Shown here: positions 1 through 6,224 of the stretch, one piece after another
Layout of the letters: each line of letters opens with the position of its first letter
How positions within the stretch are numbered: the first letter of the stretch is position 1
Source: an uncultured Sphingomonadaceae bacterium
GTDB taxonomy: Bacteria; Pseudomonadota; Alphaproteobacteria; Sphingomonadales; Sphingomonadaceae
Reading direction: 5' to 3'
Assembly: GCA_938016505.1 (NCBI GenBank)
Contig: CALLWN010000356.1
Coordinates: 1-9,623 of the forward strand
Length of the DNA: 9,623 nucleotides
The notes under the pieces: model-generated
What the model was told of the DNA's origin: nothing
The model's input: the letters and a program-made list of their open reading frames with translations, nothing else
The model's database searches: none
Translations under genes and position numbers: made by a program

Positions 1-1031
1 TCCATCACCACCACGCACGCCCCGGCCTCCAGCCGCACGAACCCCCCGGTGTCCGCCAGCCCGGCAGCAGCCCCAGCGCCGCGCCCAACGCCAAGCCGCA
101 CCATCTGGGCCGGCGCGGGCTGGCCGCCATGCCAGGGGGCGGGAAGGCCATCCCCCATGGCAAGGCCGCCGAGCCGGGCCCGAACCCGGGCAAGCCCGCC
201 CGCAACCGCTTCGCCAACCCGCGCCCCACGGGCAGCATAGCAGGCTGCCAGCAGGAGCAGCGTGTCACCGAGCGCAGCCAGTTCCAGTGGCGGCGCATGG
301 CCTCTGGCGAGAAGCGCGTCACAGGCGTCGGCCAGAAGCGCCTCGGCCCGGGCCTGTCGCTCGTCCTGGCCCGGAATGAGAAGCGCGCCGCCAAGAAGCC
401 CCGCCACCGCGTCGAGCCGGGCCGGACCCTCGGGCAGCCGGCGCACCGCCTGGTCGAGGTGACGGGTCCACCGCGCGATCGCGTTCAGCACCGCCGAACG
501 GTGGACATGGTCGTGGCGCGGGATCAGCAGCGGCACATGGGCGATCGCCATCAGCACCCGCCGCCCGGTCAGGTCGGGCGCCCACGCCTCATGATCATAG
601 TCGGGGAAGCGCTCGAGCCAGCGCCGGGCGAGAAGCTCGATCCGCTGCGCCTCGGCGGCATTGGCCGGGGGGCGGGCTGCCGCATCCCGGAGCCAGCCCC
701 AGCCATGCACCCAGCGCGTCCACGCCGGCGGCGCGTCGCGCGGATCAAGCGGGCCGGTCGCCAGCGGCACGCCATAGCCGCCGTGGAACAGCCGCCCGGC
801 CATCAGCCGCGCCCCGCGGTCGGCATCGCCCGGCACCGGGTCCTCGGGCACGCCGAGCAGCTTCAGCGGGAACCGGCCCTTGAGACGCATGCGGTGGAAC
901 GGGCTCCTGAACCCGGCCTCGGCCAGCCGGTCGCCGATCCGCTCGGCAAGCGAGGGGCCACGGTCGTCCCCGGTTCGGCGGTGGAGCCGCCGCTCCGCGC
1001 CGCCCTCTCCTTCGGCCTCGCCGTCCGCCAT
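1..1031 (-). CDS. Heparinase II/III family protein (5' part only; runs off the left edge)
   Basis: The reading frame is open from an ATG at 1031 to the window edge: 343 complete codons with no stop. I recognise the N-terminal region of alphaproteobacterial heparinase II/III-family proteins: an LKGRFPLKLL block at about residues 50-59, VPGD near 66-69, a long helical stretch at about 120-290 rich in Ala, Leu and Arg (the alpha/alpha-toroid part of polysaccharide lyases), and a GGFVRLEAG segment at about 329-337 that begins the C-terminal beta-sandwich domain. That domain, with most expected catalytic residues, lies outside the window, so lyase activity cannot be judged. No signal peptide is visible; the N-terminus is Gly/Glu/Arg-rich and hydrophilic. 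The start overlaps the rpe stop as TGATG (1029-1033), implying translational coupling, and there is no separate Shine-Dalgarno sequence. From memory, this family often sits between rpe or rsmB and purH in alphaproteobacteria, so purH may lie beyond the edge. Confidence 0.82.
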   Translation of the reverse strand, partial: MADGEAEGEGGAERRLHRRTGDDRGPSLAERIGDRLAEAGFRSPFHRMRLKGRFPLKLLGVPEDPVPGDADRGARLMAGRLFHGGYGVPLATGPLDPRDAPPAWTRWVHGWGWLRDAAARPPANAAEAQRIELLARRWLERFPDYDHEAWAPDLTGRRVLMAIAHVPLLIPRHDHVHRSAVLNAIARWTRHLDQAVRRLPEGPARLDAVAGLLGGALLIPGQDERQARAEALLADACDALLARGHAPPLELAALGDTLLLLAACYAARGARVGEAVAGGLARVRARLGGLAMGDGLPAPWHGGQPAPAQMVRLGVGRGAGAAAGLADTGGFVRLEAGACVVVM

Positions 1032-1696
1032 CAGCCGCGCAGCGCCGCGAGGTTCGCGGCATAGCAGCCCGGGCCGCCCCGGAACGCCGCAGTCCCGGCC
1101 ACCAGAACGGAGGCACCCGCGGCAATCACCGCCGGCGCCGTCTCGGGCGTGATCCCGCCATCCACCTCGAGCGCGATCTCCCGGCCGCAAAGGTCGATCA
1201 TCCGCCTGAGCGCTGCAATCCGCGGCAGTGCGCCCTCGATGAACGCCTGGCCGCCGAAGCCCGGGTTGACCGACATCACCAGCACCAGGTCGACCATGTG
1301 GAGCACCGGCTCGACCGCCGAGAGCGGCGTTGCCGGGTTGAGCACCACCCCTGCCTTCCGGCCCAGCGCCCTGATCCGCGCCAGTGTCCGGTGGAGGTGC
1401 GGTCCGGCTTCCGGATGCACCGAGAGGATGTCTGCGCCTGCCTCGGCAAACGCCTCGACCAGCGCATCCGCCGGGCTCACCATCAGATGCACGTCGAACG
1501 GCTTCGAAGACCAGGGCCGCAGCGACTTCACCACCATCGGCCCGACCGTCAGGTTGGGCACGAAATGATTGTCCATCACGTCGACATGGATCCAGTCGGC
1601 GCCCGCCGCGTCGATCGCGGCCACCTCCTCGCCCAGCCGCGCGAAATCGGCCGAGAGGATGGAGGGCGCAAGCCTGACCAGGGGCCTCGGGTCCAT
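1031..1696 (-). CDS. rpe: Ribulose-phosphate 3-epimerase
   Basis: This cytosolic enzyme interconverts D-ribulose 5-phosphate and D-xylulose 5-phosphate in the pentose phosphate pathway. The 221-residue protein is full length for the family and forms a single TIM barrel. Visible signatures are LAPSILSADFARL (9-21), HVDVMD (37-42), FDVHLMV (67-73), MSVNPGFGGQ (141-150) and EVDGGI (177-182). The expected metal ligands H37, D39, H70 and D179 are all present, D39 and D179 being the acid/base pair of the family. The phosphate-binding turn near 200 (VLVAGTAAF) is intact. The ATG at 1696 lies 9 nt after the DUF1289 stop, and no strong Shine-Dalgarno sequence is visible. The downstream heparinase-family gene starts inside its stop codon. 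The three genes probably form one operon. Confidence 0.97.
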   Translation of the reverse strand: MDPRPLVRLAPSILSADFARLGEEVAAIDAAGADWIHVDVMDNHFVPNLTVGPMVVKSLRPWSSKPFDVHLMVSPADALVEAFAEAGADILSVHPEAGPHLHRTLARIRALGRKAGVVLNPATPLSAVEPVLHMVDLVLVMSVNPGFGGQAFIEGALPRIAALRRMIDLCGREIALEVDGGITPETAPAVIAAGASVLVAGTAAFRGGPGCYAANLAALRG

Positions 1697-1705
1697 GGCG
1701 AGGGT

Positions 1706-1891
1706 CTAGCGCCGCGCGCCCCCGCGCGAAAGCCGCGCCGCCGCCGCCGCCACGATCGCCCGCCGCTCGGCATCCGTCGCCGTCGGCCAGCGCGCAATCT
1801 CGTCGGGGGTGCGCCCGCAGCCGCTGCACCGCCCGCGCCGCAGGCGGCACAGATTGCGGCAGGGGGAGGGCACTTCGCTCGCCGTCAGCAT
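1706..1891 (-). CDS. DUF1289 domain-containing small four-cysteine protein
   Basis: With the ATG at 1891 the product has 61 residues. The family motif is clear: SPC at 9-11, then C15, then C22-S-G-C25-G-R-T, followed by DEIARW (30-35), giving a C-x3-C-x6-C-x2-C pattern. E. coli YdhL has the same layout. The four cysteines suggest a bound metal or iron-sulfur cluster, but this is inferred from spacing; the function of the family is unknown. The Arg/Ala-rich C-terminus is probably helical. The start is uncertain: in-frame ATG 1939 and GTG 1954 would add 16 or 21 residues but would overlap the divergent phoD start. I prefer 1891 because family members place SPC close to the N-terminus. It precedes rpe by 9 nt and probably leads that operon. 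Confidence 0.8.
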   Translation of the reverse strand: MLTASEVPSPCRNLCRLRRGRCSGCGRTPDEIARWPTATDAERRAIVAAAAARLSRGGARR

Positions 1892-1896
1892 CGCCG

Positions 1897-1914
1897 CCGT
1901 CTTGAGCCTGTCAC
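1897..1914 (+). promoter_or_regulatory. Candidate Pho box (PhoB binding site) upstream of phoD
   Basis: Two heptamers, CCGTCTT (1897-1903) and CTGTCAC (1908-1914), are separated by 4 nt. This is the 7-4-7 layout of the PhoB site, whose consensus repeat is CTGTCAT. They match the consensus at 5/7 and 6/7 positions. The site ends 23 nt before the phoD ATG. Against it, the spacer GAGC is not AT-rich as in E. coli sites, and no convincing -10 element follows. The link to phosphate starvation is inferred from the type of gene downstream. Confidence 0.35.
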
Positions 1915-1937
1915 GCAAGACGGGCAAGCGGCTTTCC

Positions 1938-3488
1938 ATGCTCGACCGCCGCACCCTCCTCGCCGCCGCCGGGGCAAGCCTCGCCGCGCCCGCGCTCGCC
2001 CGCCTCGCCGCGCCCGTCTCCTTCGTCGATTATCCGTTCCAGCTCGGAGTCGCCGCAGGTGATCCCGACCATCAGGGCTTCGTCATCTGGACCCGGCTCG
2101 CCCCCCGCCCGGGAGACCCCGACCGCGGCCTCGGCGGCCGCCCGGCCGAAGTCCGCTACGAGGTCTCCGAAAGCCCCGACTTCGCGCAGCTCGTCGCCGA
2201 GGGCGAGACCATCGCCCGCCCCGAGCTCGGCCACTCGGTCCATGTGACCCTCACCACGCTCCGCCCGGACCGGGTCTACCACTACCGCTTCATCGCCGGC
2301 GGCGAGCGCTCGGTTGCAGGCCGCGCCCGCACCCTCCCCGCCCCCGGCACCGAGGTCGCCTCGGTCCGGCTCGGTGTCGCCGGCTGCCAGGATTATCAGT
2401 CCGGCCTCTACACCGCCTACCGCCACCTCGCCGCCGAGGACTGCCACGCCATCTTCCACTATGGCGACTATATCTACGAATCCGGCCCGCGCGCGGCCAT
2501 CTTCTCCTGGGGCCTCGGCCAGATGGTCCCCACCGTCCGCCGCCACGCCGGCCCGGAACTCTTCTCGCTCGACGATTACCGCCGCCGCTACACCGAGGTC
2601 CGGCTCGACCTCGACCTGCAGGAAGCCCACCGCTCGACCGCCTTCCTTTCGAGCTACGACGATCATGAGGTCGTCAACAACTGGGTCTCCGACATCGCCC
2701 CGGGCGACGTCCCCACCGACCATTTCCTGTTGCGCCGCGCCGCCGCCATGCAGGCCTGGTACGAGTTCATGCCGGTCCGCACCGAAGCCTTCCCGCGCAA
2801 CGGCATGTCGGGCCCGTGGCGGCGCTTCCGCTTCGGCCGCCTGCTCGACGCCCGCCTCCTCAACACCCGCGCCTTCCGCACCGACCAGCCCTGCGGCGAC
2901 CGCTTCGGCAGCCTCTGCCCCGAAATCCGTGACCCCAGGGCCGAGGTCATCGGCCGCGCCCAGGAGGACTGGCTCGTCAGCGGCCTCGGCGAAACCCGCT
3001 GGAGCGCGCTCCTCCAGCAGGTCATGATGATGAACCTCGAGCGCGGCCGCCCGCCCGAGCCGCGCGGCATCAACCCCGACAGCTGGGCGGGCTATCTCGT
3101 CCCGCGCGACCGCCTCCTCGGCCGCCTCGCCCGCGTGCCCAACCTCGTCGTCCTCACCGGCGACGAGCACCAGCACTGGGCCGGCGAGGTCCGCCGCTCC
3201 GACGCCCGGCCCGAAAGCCCGGCGCAGGCGATCGAGTTCGTCACCACCTCCATCTCCTCGGGCTCCGACGGCCCCGGCGTGCGCGCCGAACACCAGGAGA
3301 TCCTCGCCCGCAACCCCGGCCTCGCCTACATCCGCGACGAGCGCGGCTATTCGGTCATGACCATCACGCCAGACGCCTGGACCGCCGAGATGAAGGTGGT
3401 CGACACGGTGCGCAGCCCCGGCGGCCGGCTCTCCACCGCCGCCACCTTCCGCGTGCCCTCGGGGCAAAGCCTGCTCGAGCGCGCCTGA
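1938..3488 (+). CDS. phoD: PhoD-family alkaline phosphatase/phosphodiesterase, exported
   Basis: The 516-residue protein is related to Bacillus subtilis PhoD, a secreted metal-dependent phosphomonoesterase/phosphodiesterase that releases phosphate from organic esters. Residues 1-21 look like a Tat signal: the arginine pair R4-R5 followed by Thr-Leu-Leu, an Ala-rich hydrophobic stretch, and a likely cleavage site after A19-L20-A21. The N-terminal PhoD domain spans about 34-135 (FQLGVAAGDP at 34-43, then FVIWTRLAP). The metallophosphatase domain follows, with VAGCQ (C150), HYGDYIYE (174-181), SYDDHEVVNNW (239-249) and LTGDEHQHW (406-414); C150, D177, Y180, D409, H411 and H413 are the expected metal or active-site residues. 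I chose ATG 1938 because it places the signal peptide at the N-terminus; the in-frame ATG at 1809 adds an Arg-rich stretch inside the divergent gene. No Shine-Dalgarno sequence is visible. It diverges from the DUF1289-rpe operon and converges on the oxygenase gene. Confidence 0.93.
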   Translation: MLDRRTLLAAAGASLAAPALARLAAPVSFVDYPFQLGVAAGDPDHQGFVIWTRLAPRPGDPDRGLGGRPAEVRYEVSESPDFAQLVAEGETIARPELGHSVHVTLTTLRPDRVYHYRFIAGGERSVAGRARTLPAPGTEVASVRLGVAGCQDYQSGLYTAYRHLAAEDCHAIFHYGDYIYESGPRAAIFSWGLGQMVPTVRRHAGPELFSLDDYRRRYTEVRLDLDLQEAHRSTAFLSSYDDHEVVNNWVSDIAPGDVPTDHFLLRRAAAMQAWYEFMPVRTEAFPRNGMSGPWRRFRFGRLLDARLLNTRAFRTDQPCGDRFGSLCPEIRDPRAEVIGRAQEDWLVSGLGETRWSALLQQVMMMNLERGRPPEPRGINPDSWAGYLVPRDRLLGRLARVPNLVVLTGDEHQHWAGEVRRSDARPESPAQAIEFVTTSISSGSDGPGVRAEHQEILARNPGLAYIRDERGYSVMTITPDAWTAEMKVVDTVRSPGGRLSTAATFRVPSGQSLLERA

Positions 3489-3506
3489 GCCCGGGCCCGC
3501 CCGGCG

Positions 3507-4187
3507 TCAGCCGGTCGGCACGATGCTGAGGTTGATCGCAACCGCAACGCGCAGCCCCCGGCCCCGGCAGGGCCTCACCGCGTGCATCAGCCACGACGGG
3601 AAGGCGACCAGCAGACCCGGCCGCGGCCGGACAAGATGGTCGCCGCGCATCGGCGCGCCATCCGCCATCAGCATCGCCACATCGGGCGCGGCCTGCTGCA
3701 CCAGCGGGTAGCGCGGGTCGATGAGACAGAGCTCGCCGCCGAGCGAGGGGTCGTCCGCCACGCCGCCATCATCGACATGATGGACCGCCGACCAACAGGC
3801 CCCCGGGTGGGCATGGGCGGCGTTCGCTGCGCCCGGGGTCAGCACATTCGCCCACATCCGCGCCCCCCAGCGGAAGCGCGGCCGCTCCGGCCGGCCGAGG
3901 TCGCGGGTGTGCCGCGCGGCAAGGTCGCCAAGCCAGCGCGCCAGCTCCCGCGCCTCGTCGCCACCCCACTCCAGCATCCGCGTGTCGGAATGCCAGCCGC
4001 CCTGGTTGCTGTGGCCGATGCCGGCCGGGTCGGCCTCCCGCCGCGCCAGCATCCGCGGCAGCAGCGCCGCATTGAGGGCAGCAGCCCCCGGCACGTCGGC
4101 CACCAGCAGCGGGGTCGCGAACAGCTCGGTCAGGGACGATGAAGATGCCATGCCGGAGCCGATGGGCAACGGATGCTGCAGCTGCAT
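3507..4187 (-). CDS. TIGR02466-type putative 2-oxoglutarate/Fe(II)-dependent oxygenase
   Basis: The 226-residue protein starts from ATG 4187, 7 nt after the upstream stop; ATG 4151 (214 residues, beginning just before TELFATPLL) is an equally good start, and neither has a Shine-Dalgarno sequence. Family hallmarks are LFATPLLVADVPG (22-34), HSNQGGWHSDTRMLEW (59-74), WANVLTPGAANAAHAHPG (112-129), GGELCLIDPR (150-159), PGLLVAFPSWLMHAVRP (190-206) and RVAVAINLS (213-221). H125/H127, H202 and R213 sit where the jelly-roll core would place iron and 2-oxoglutarate ligands; D139 and D157 are acidic candidates, and I cannot fix the exact set by eye. The substrate is unknown. Where relatives have YYV, this protein has HHVDD (136-140). 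It is the last gene of the minus-strand operon and ends 18 nt from the convergent phoD stop. Confidence 0.8.
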   Translation of the reverse strand: MQLQHPLPIGSGMASSSSLTELFATPLLVADVPGAAALNAALLPRMLARREADPAGIGHSNQGGWHSDTRMLEWGGDEARELARWLGDLAARHTRDLGRPERPRFRWGARMWANVLTPGAANAAHAHPGACWSAVHHVDDGGVADDPSLGGELCLIDPRYPLVQQAAPDVAMLMADGAPMRGDHLVRPRPGLLVAFPSWLMHAVRPCRGRGLRVAVAINLSIVPTG

Positions 4188-4194
4188 GACAGGC

Positions 4195-4851
4195 CTAGTC
4201 CGAAGCCGCTGCCGGCCGCACCACCTCGACGCTCGCCCCCTGAAGCCCCGCCGCGCGCAGGGGCAGGAGAAAGCTGTTGCGGAGCGCCTCGGCCGCGGCC
4301 GCCTCGGCAAGCCGCATCAGCTCGGGCGTCCGCGCCTGGGCCATCAGTTCGCGGGCGATCGCCCCGCGGTTCATCTCGTCCGCCACCGCCTCGACATCGG
4401 TCACGGCAGCGAGCGGCCCGCGGTCGGTGTAGCCGCGCATCCGGTCGAGGCGCAGAACCGGATCGAGCGGCACCACCGGCGGCAGCCTGACCGAGAGCGT
4501 CCTGCGGTCCGCGTTCCAGAGGAGATCGGCCTCGGTCAGAGCCGAGAGGTCGATCGCATAGCGCACCTCGCCCGGCACGATGAGGGTCTTGGTGACACCG
4601 GTGCCCGGCACCGCCACGTCGAGGAAGGTCTTCTGCACCGTCGAGGTCACATCGGCCGTCACCCATGCCGCGAACACCAGGAGCTTCTGCTCGCGCCTGA
4701 CCGCCTCGAGCGTCGTGGCCACCACCGTCTCGCCCTTGACCGCCGCCCCCGGCACCAGCCGCTCGCGCAGCGCCGGCGCGCCGAGGAAAAGTGCCGCCCC
4801 GAGAAGCGCCGCCACCACCAGCCCCAAGACGAAGCCCGCCGCCCCCCTCAC
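4195..4851 (-). CDS. DUF4230 domain-containing single-pass membrane protein
   Basis: The 218-residue protein starts at GTG 4851, whose GTGA overlaps the stop codon of the MBL gene by 4 nt, a classic coupled start. Residues 5-27 form one strongly hydrophobic segment, a membrane anchor or uncleaved signal, placing the rest probably in the periplasm. The body resembles DUF4230 (PF14014): an ETVVATTLEAVRREQKL region (41-57), then beta-strand-like segments, an IVPGEVRYAIDLSAL block (91-105) and a hydrophobic LPP motif (123-125), ending in a long Ala/Leu/Glu-rich helix (about 155-200). No catalytic motif is visible and no function is known. An open frame continuing upstream of the GTG has MBL-antiparallel composition and is not part of the protein. 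It is followed 7 nt later by the oxygenase gene. Confidence 0.8.
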   Translation of the reverse strand: MRGAAGFVLGLVVAALLGAALFLGAPALRERLVPGAAVKGETVVATTLEAVRREQKLLVFAAWVTADVTSTVQKTFLDVAVPGTGVTKTLIVPGEVRYAIDLSALTEADLLWNADRRTLSVRLPPVVPLDPVLRLDRMRGYTDRGPLAAVTDVEAVADEMNRGAIARELMAQARTPELMRLAEAAAAEALRNSFLLPLRAAGLQGASVEVVRPAAASD

Positions 4852-5729
4852 GACAGGCGCCAGTCCTCGCCCCCGCCGCGCGCCACCAGCCCCCGCGCCT
4901 CGAGGTCGATCAGGTGCGCCAGCACCGAGCGCCCTGCCGCACCCCACAGCCGCCGGTCGACTGCGGCATACATCAGCTCGACCATCGCCGGGATGGTCCG
5001 CGGACCGTCGCCGAGCAGGCCGAGGATCTGCGCCTCGCGCTGGCGGCGGTGGGCGATCAGGTGGCGGGTCCAGCGCTGCGGCTCGTCGACCGGCGCGCCG
5101 TGGGTCGGGTAGTAGCGGCGGTCGTCGCGCCCCAGAAGCTTCGCAAGCGAGGCCATGTAGGCCGCCATGTCGCCATCGGGCGGCGCCACCACCGTCGTCG
5201 ACCAGCCCATCACATGGTCGCCGGTGAAGAGCGCCCCCTCTTCCTCCAGCGCGAAGCACAGGTGATTGGACGTGTGCCCCGGAGTCGCAACGGCGCGCAG
5301 CGTCCAGCCCGGCCCCGTCACCGCCTCGCCGTCGGCGAGCACCCGGTCGGGGGCATAGCCGGGATCGAACCCGGCGTCGGCGCGCGGGCCCTCGTCCGAG
5401 AGCACCAGCGGCGCGCACCCCATCACCGGCGCGCCGCACGCCGCCTTGAGCGGCACTGCGCCCGGCGAATGATCCATGTGGGTGTGGGTCACGAGAATGG
5501 CCGCGACGGTCTCGCCCCGGGTCGCCTCCAGGATGGCGGCGATGTGCGCAGCATCGGCCGGGCCGGGATCGATGACCGCCACGTTGCCGGCGCCGACGAT
5601 GTAGGTGCCGGTCCCCGTGAAGGTGAAGGGCGAGGGGTTCTTCGCCAGCACCCGGCGCACCTGCGGCGACAGCGCCTCGGCCACGCCATAGGGTGCCTGC
5701 GCCACCAGCTGCTCGAACTCCGCGTTCAC
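4848..5729 (-). CDS. MBL-fold metallo-hydrolase, LACTB2-like
   Basis: The 293-residue metallo-beta-lactamase-fold hydrolase carries the full set of zinc ligands: THTHMDH at 81-87 (H82, H84, D86, H87), H152 in TPGHTSNH, D171 in FTGDHVMGW, and H210 in YPTHGAP. The C-terminal 80 residues (about 215-293) have the winged-helix character of LACTB2-type proteins (BLACT_WH, PF17778); human LACTB2 is an endoribonuclease, but the substrate here is unknown. Residues 31-56 (NPSPFTFTGTGTYIVG and IDPG) are typical of the subgroup. GTG 5729 is chosen because a strong GGGGAGGG lies 6 nt upstream; the GTG at 5762 lacks such a site. The N-terminus shows no signal peptide, so it is likely cytosolic. It lies 58 nt after the CX5R-protein gene and overlaps the DUF4230 start by 4 nt. 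Confidence 0.92.
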   Translation of the reverse strand: MNAEFEQLVAQAPYGVAEALSPQVRRVLAKNPSPFTFTGTGTYIVGAGNVAVIDPGPADAAHIAAILEATRGETVAAILVTHTHMDHSPGAVPLKAACGAPVMGCAPLVLSDEGPRADAGFDPGYAPDRVLADGEAVTGPGWTLRAVATPGHTSNHLCFALEEEGALFTGDHVMGWSTTVVAPPDGDMAAYMASLAKLLGRDDRRYYPTHGAPVDEPQRWTRHLIAHRRQREAQILGLLGDGPRTIPAMVELMYAAVDRRLWGAAGRSVLAHLIDLEARGLVARGGGEDWRLS

Positions 5730-5735
5730 CTCCGA

Positions 5736-5743
5736 CCCTCCCC
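5736..5743 (-). promoter_or_regulatory. Shine-Dalgarno site that fixes the MBL gene start
   Basis: On the minus strand GGGGAGGG ends 6 nt before GTG 5729 (7 nt if counted from its GGAGG core). It supports this GTG over the in-frame GTG at 5762, which would add 11 Gly-rich residues unlike the family. Confidence 0.75.
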
Positions 5744-5787
5744 GCGGTCCGCCGCCCGCCACGCAGGCCGTCGCCCGTCGGCCGCCG

Positions 5788-6222
5788 TCAGCGGCCGGGC
5801 GCCAGCTGCCGCATCAGCGGAACGAGCGCCGAGACATCATAGCCGGCGCCCGCCGCCGCCGCGACGATCGCCTCCGGGTCGGCCCCGCCGGCAGCCTCGG
5901 CCAGCGCCCACAGATGCGTCGAGCGCGTGCCCGATCGGCAATAGCCCAGCACCCTGCCCCTCGCGCCCGAGAGCACGGCCCGCAGCGCCTCCACCTGCCC
6001 GGCCGACAGCCCCACATGGTCCACGGGAATGGCCGTGTAGCCGATACCGGCCGCCGCCGCGGCCGCCGCCACCGCTGCGCCCTGCAGCTCGGGCGGCACC
6101 TCGCTGTCGGGCCGGTTGTTGACGATATGGCCAATGCCCGCCGCGGCAAGCGCCGGCACCTCGTCGGGCCGGATCTGGGGGGCCGCGACAAAGGCTTCGG
6201 AGAGCGGGCGCAGCTCGGCCAT
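5788..6222 (-). CDS. TIGR01244 family sulfurtransferase/phosphatase-like protein
   Basis: The 144-residue protein belongs to the BLH_phosphatase family (PF04273), a relative of dual-specificity phosphatases; the family is named as a sulfurtransferase because it is often joined to persulfide-type MBL domains. Visible features are LSEAFVAAPQIRPDEVPALAA (7-27), the typical family opening, VNNRPDSE (34-41), and the cysteine loop CRSGTRS (95-101) with the C-x5-R catalytic signature (C95, R100). D68 lies in a loop that may supply the general acid. The real activity in this organism is not established. An Ala run at 49-58 adds low-complexity sequence. The ATG at 6222 is 2 nt after the thrS stop and has a strong GGGGGAG site 7 nt upstream, inside the last thrS codons. 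The next gene encodes an MBL-fold hydrolase. Confidence 0.88.
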   Translation of the reverse strand: MAELRPLSEAFVAAPQIRPDEVPALAAAGIGHIVNNRPDSEVPPELQGAAVAAAAAAAGIGYTAIPVDHVGLSAGQVEALRAVLSGARGRVLGYCRSGTRSTHLWALAEAAGGADPEAIVAAAAGAGYDVSALVPLMRQLAPGR

Positions 6223-6224
6223 GG

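Noticed and set aside
129..1064. A 311-codon plus-strand open frame opposite the heparinase-family gene
   Set aside because: The opposite strand is open to the edge and carries recognisable heparinase-family blocks and a coupled start, whereas this frame is Arg/Pro/His-rich without a recognisable domain.
1911..3467. A 518-codon open frame on the minus strand opposite phoD
   Set aside because: It has the same codon-complement register to phoD and the low-complexity Gly/Ala/Glu/Val content typical of a GC-rich shadow; phoD has all of its family motifs.
3489..3506. GC-rich inverted repeat between the convergent phoD and oxygenase stops, as a shared terminator
   Set aside because: The best hairpin is about 6 bp with a bulge and has no T-run on either strand; this is expected by chance in such GC-rich sequence.
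5766..5783. GGCCG/CGGCC inverted repeat just after the TIGR01244 gene
   Set aside because: The stem is only 5 bp and is not followed by a U-tract, so I cannot support a terminator or attenuator.
4791..6122. A 443-codon plus-strand open frame opposite the MBL and TIGR01244 genes
   Set aside because: It covers two well-supported minus-strand genes with intact catalytic motifs and ends in Arg/Pro/Ala-rich low-complexity sequence.
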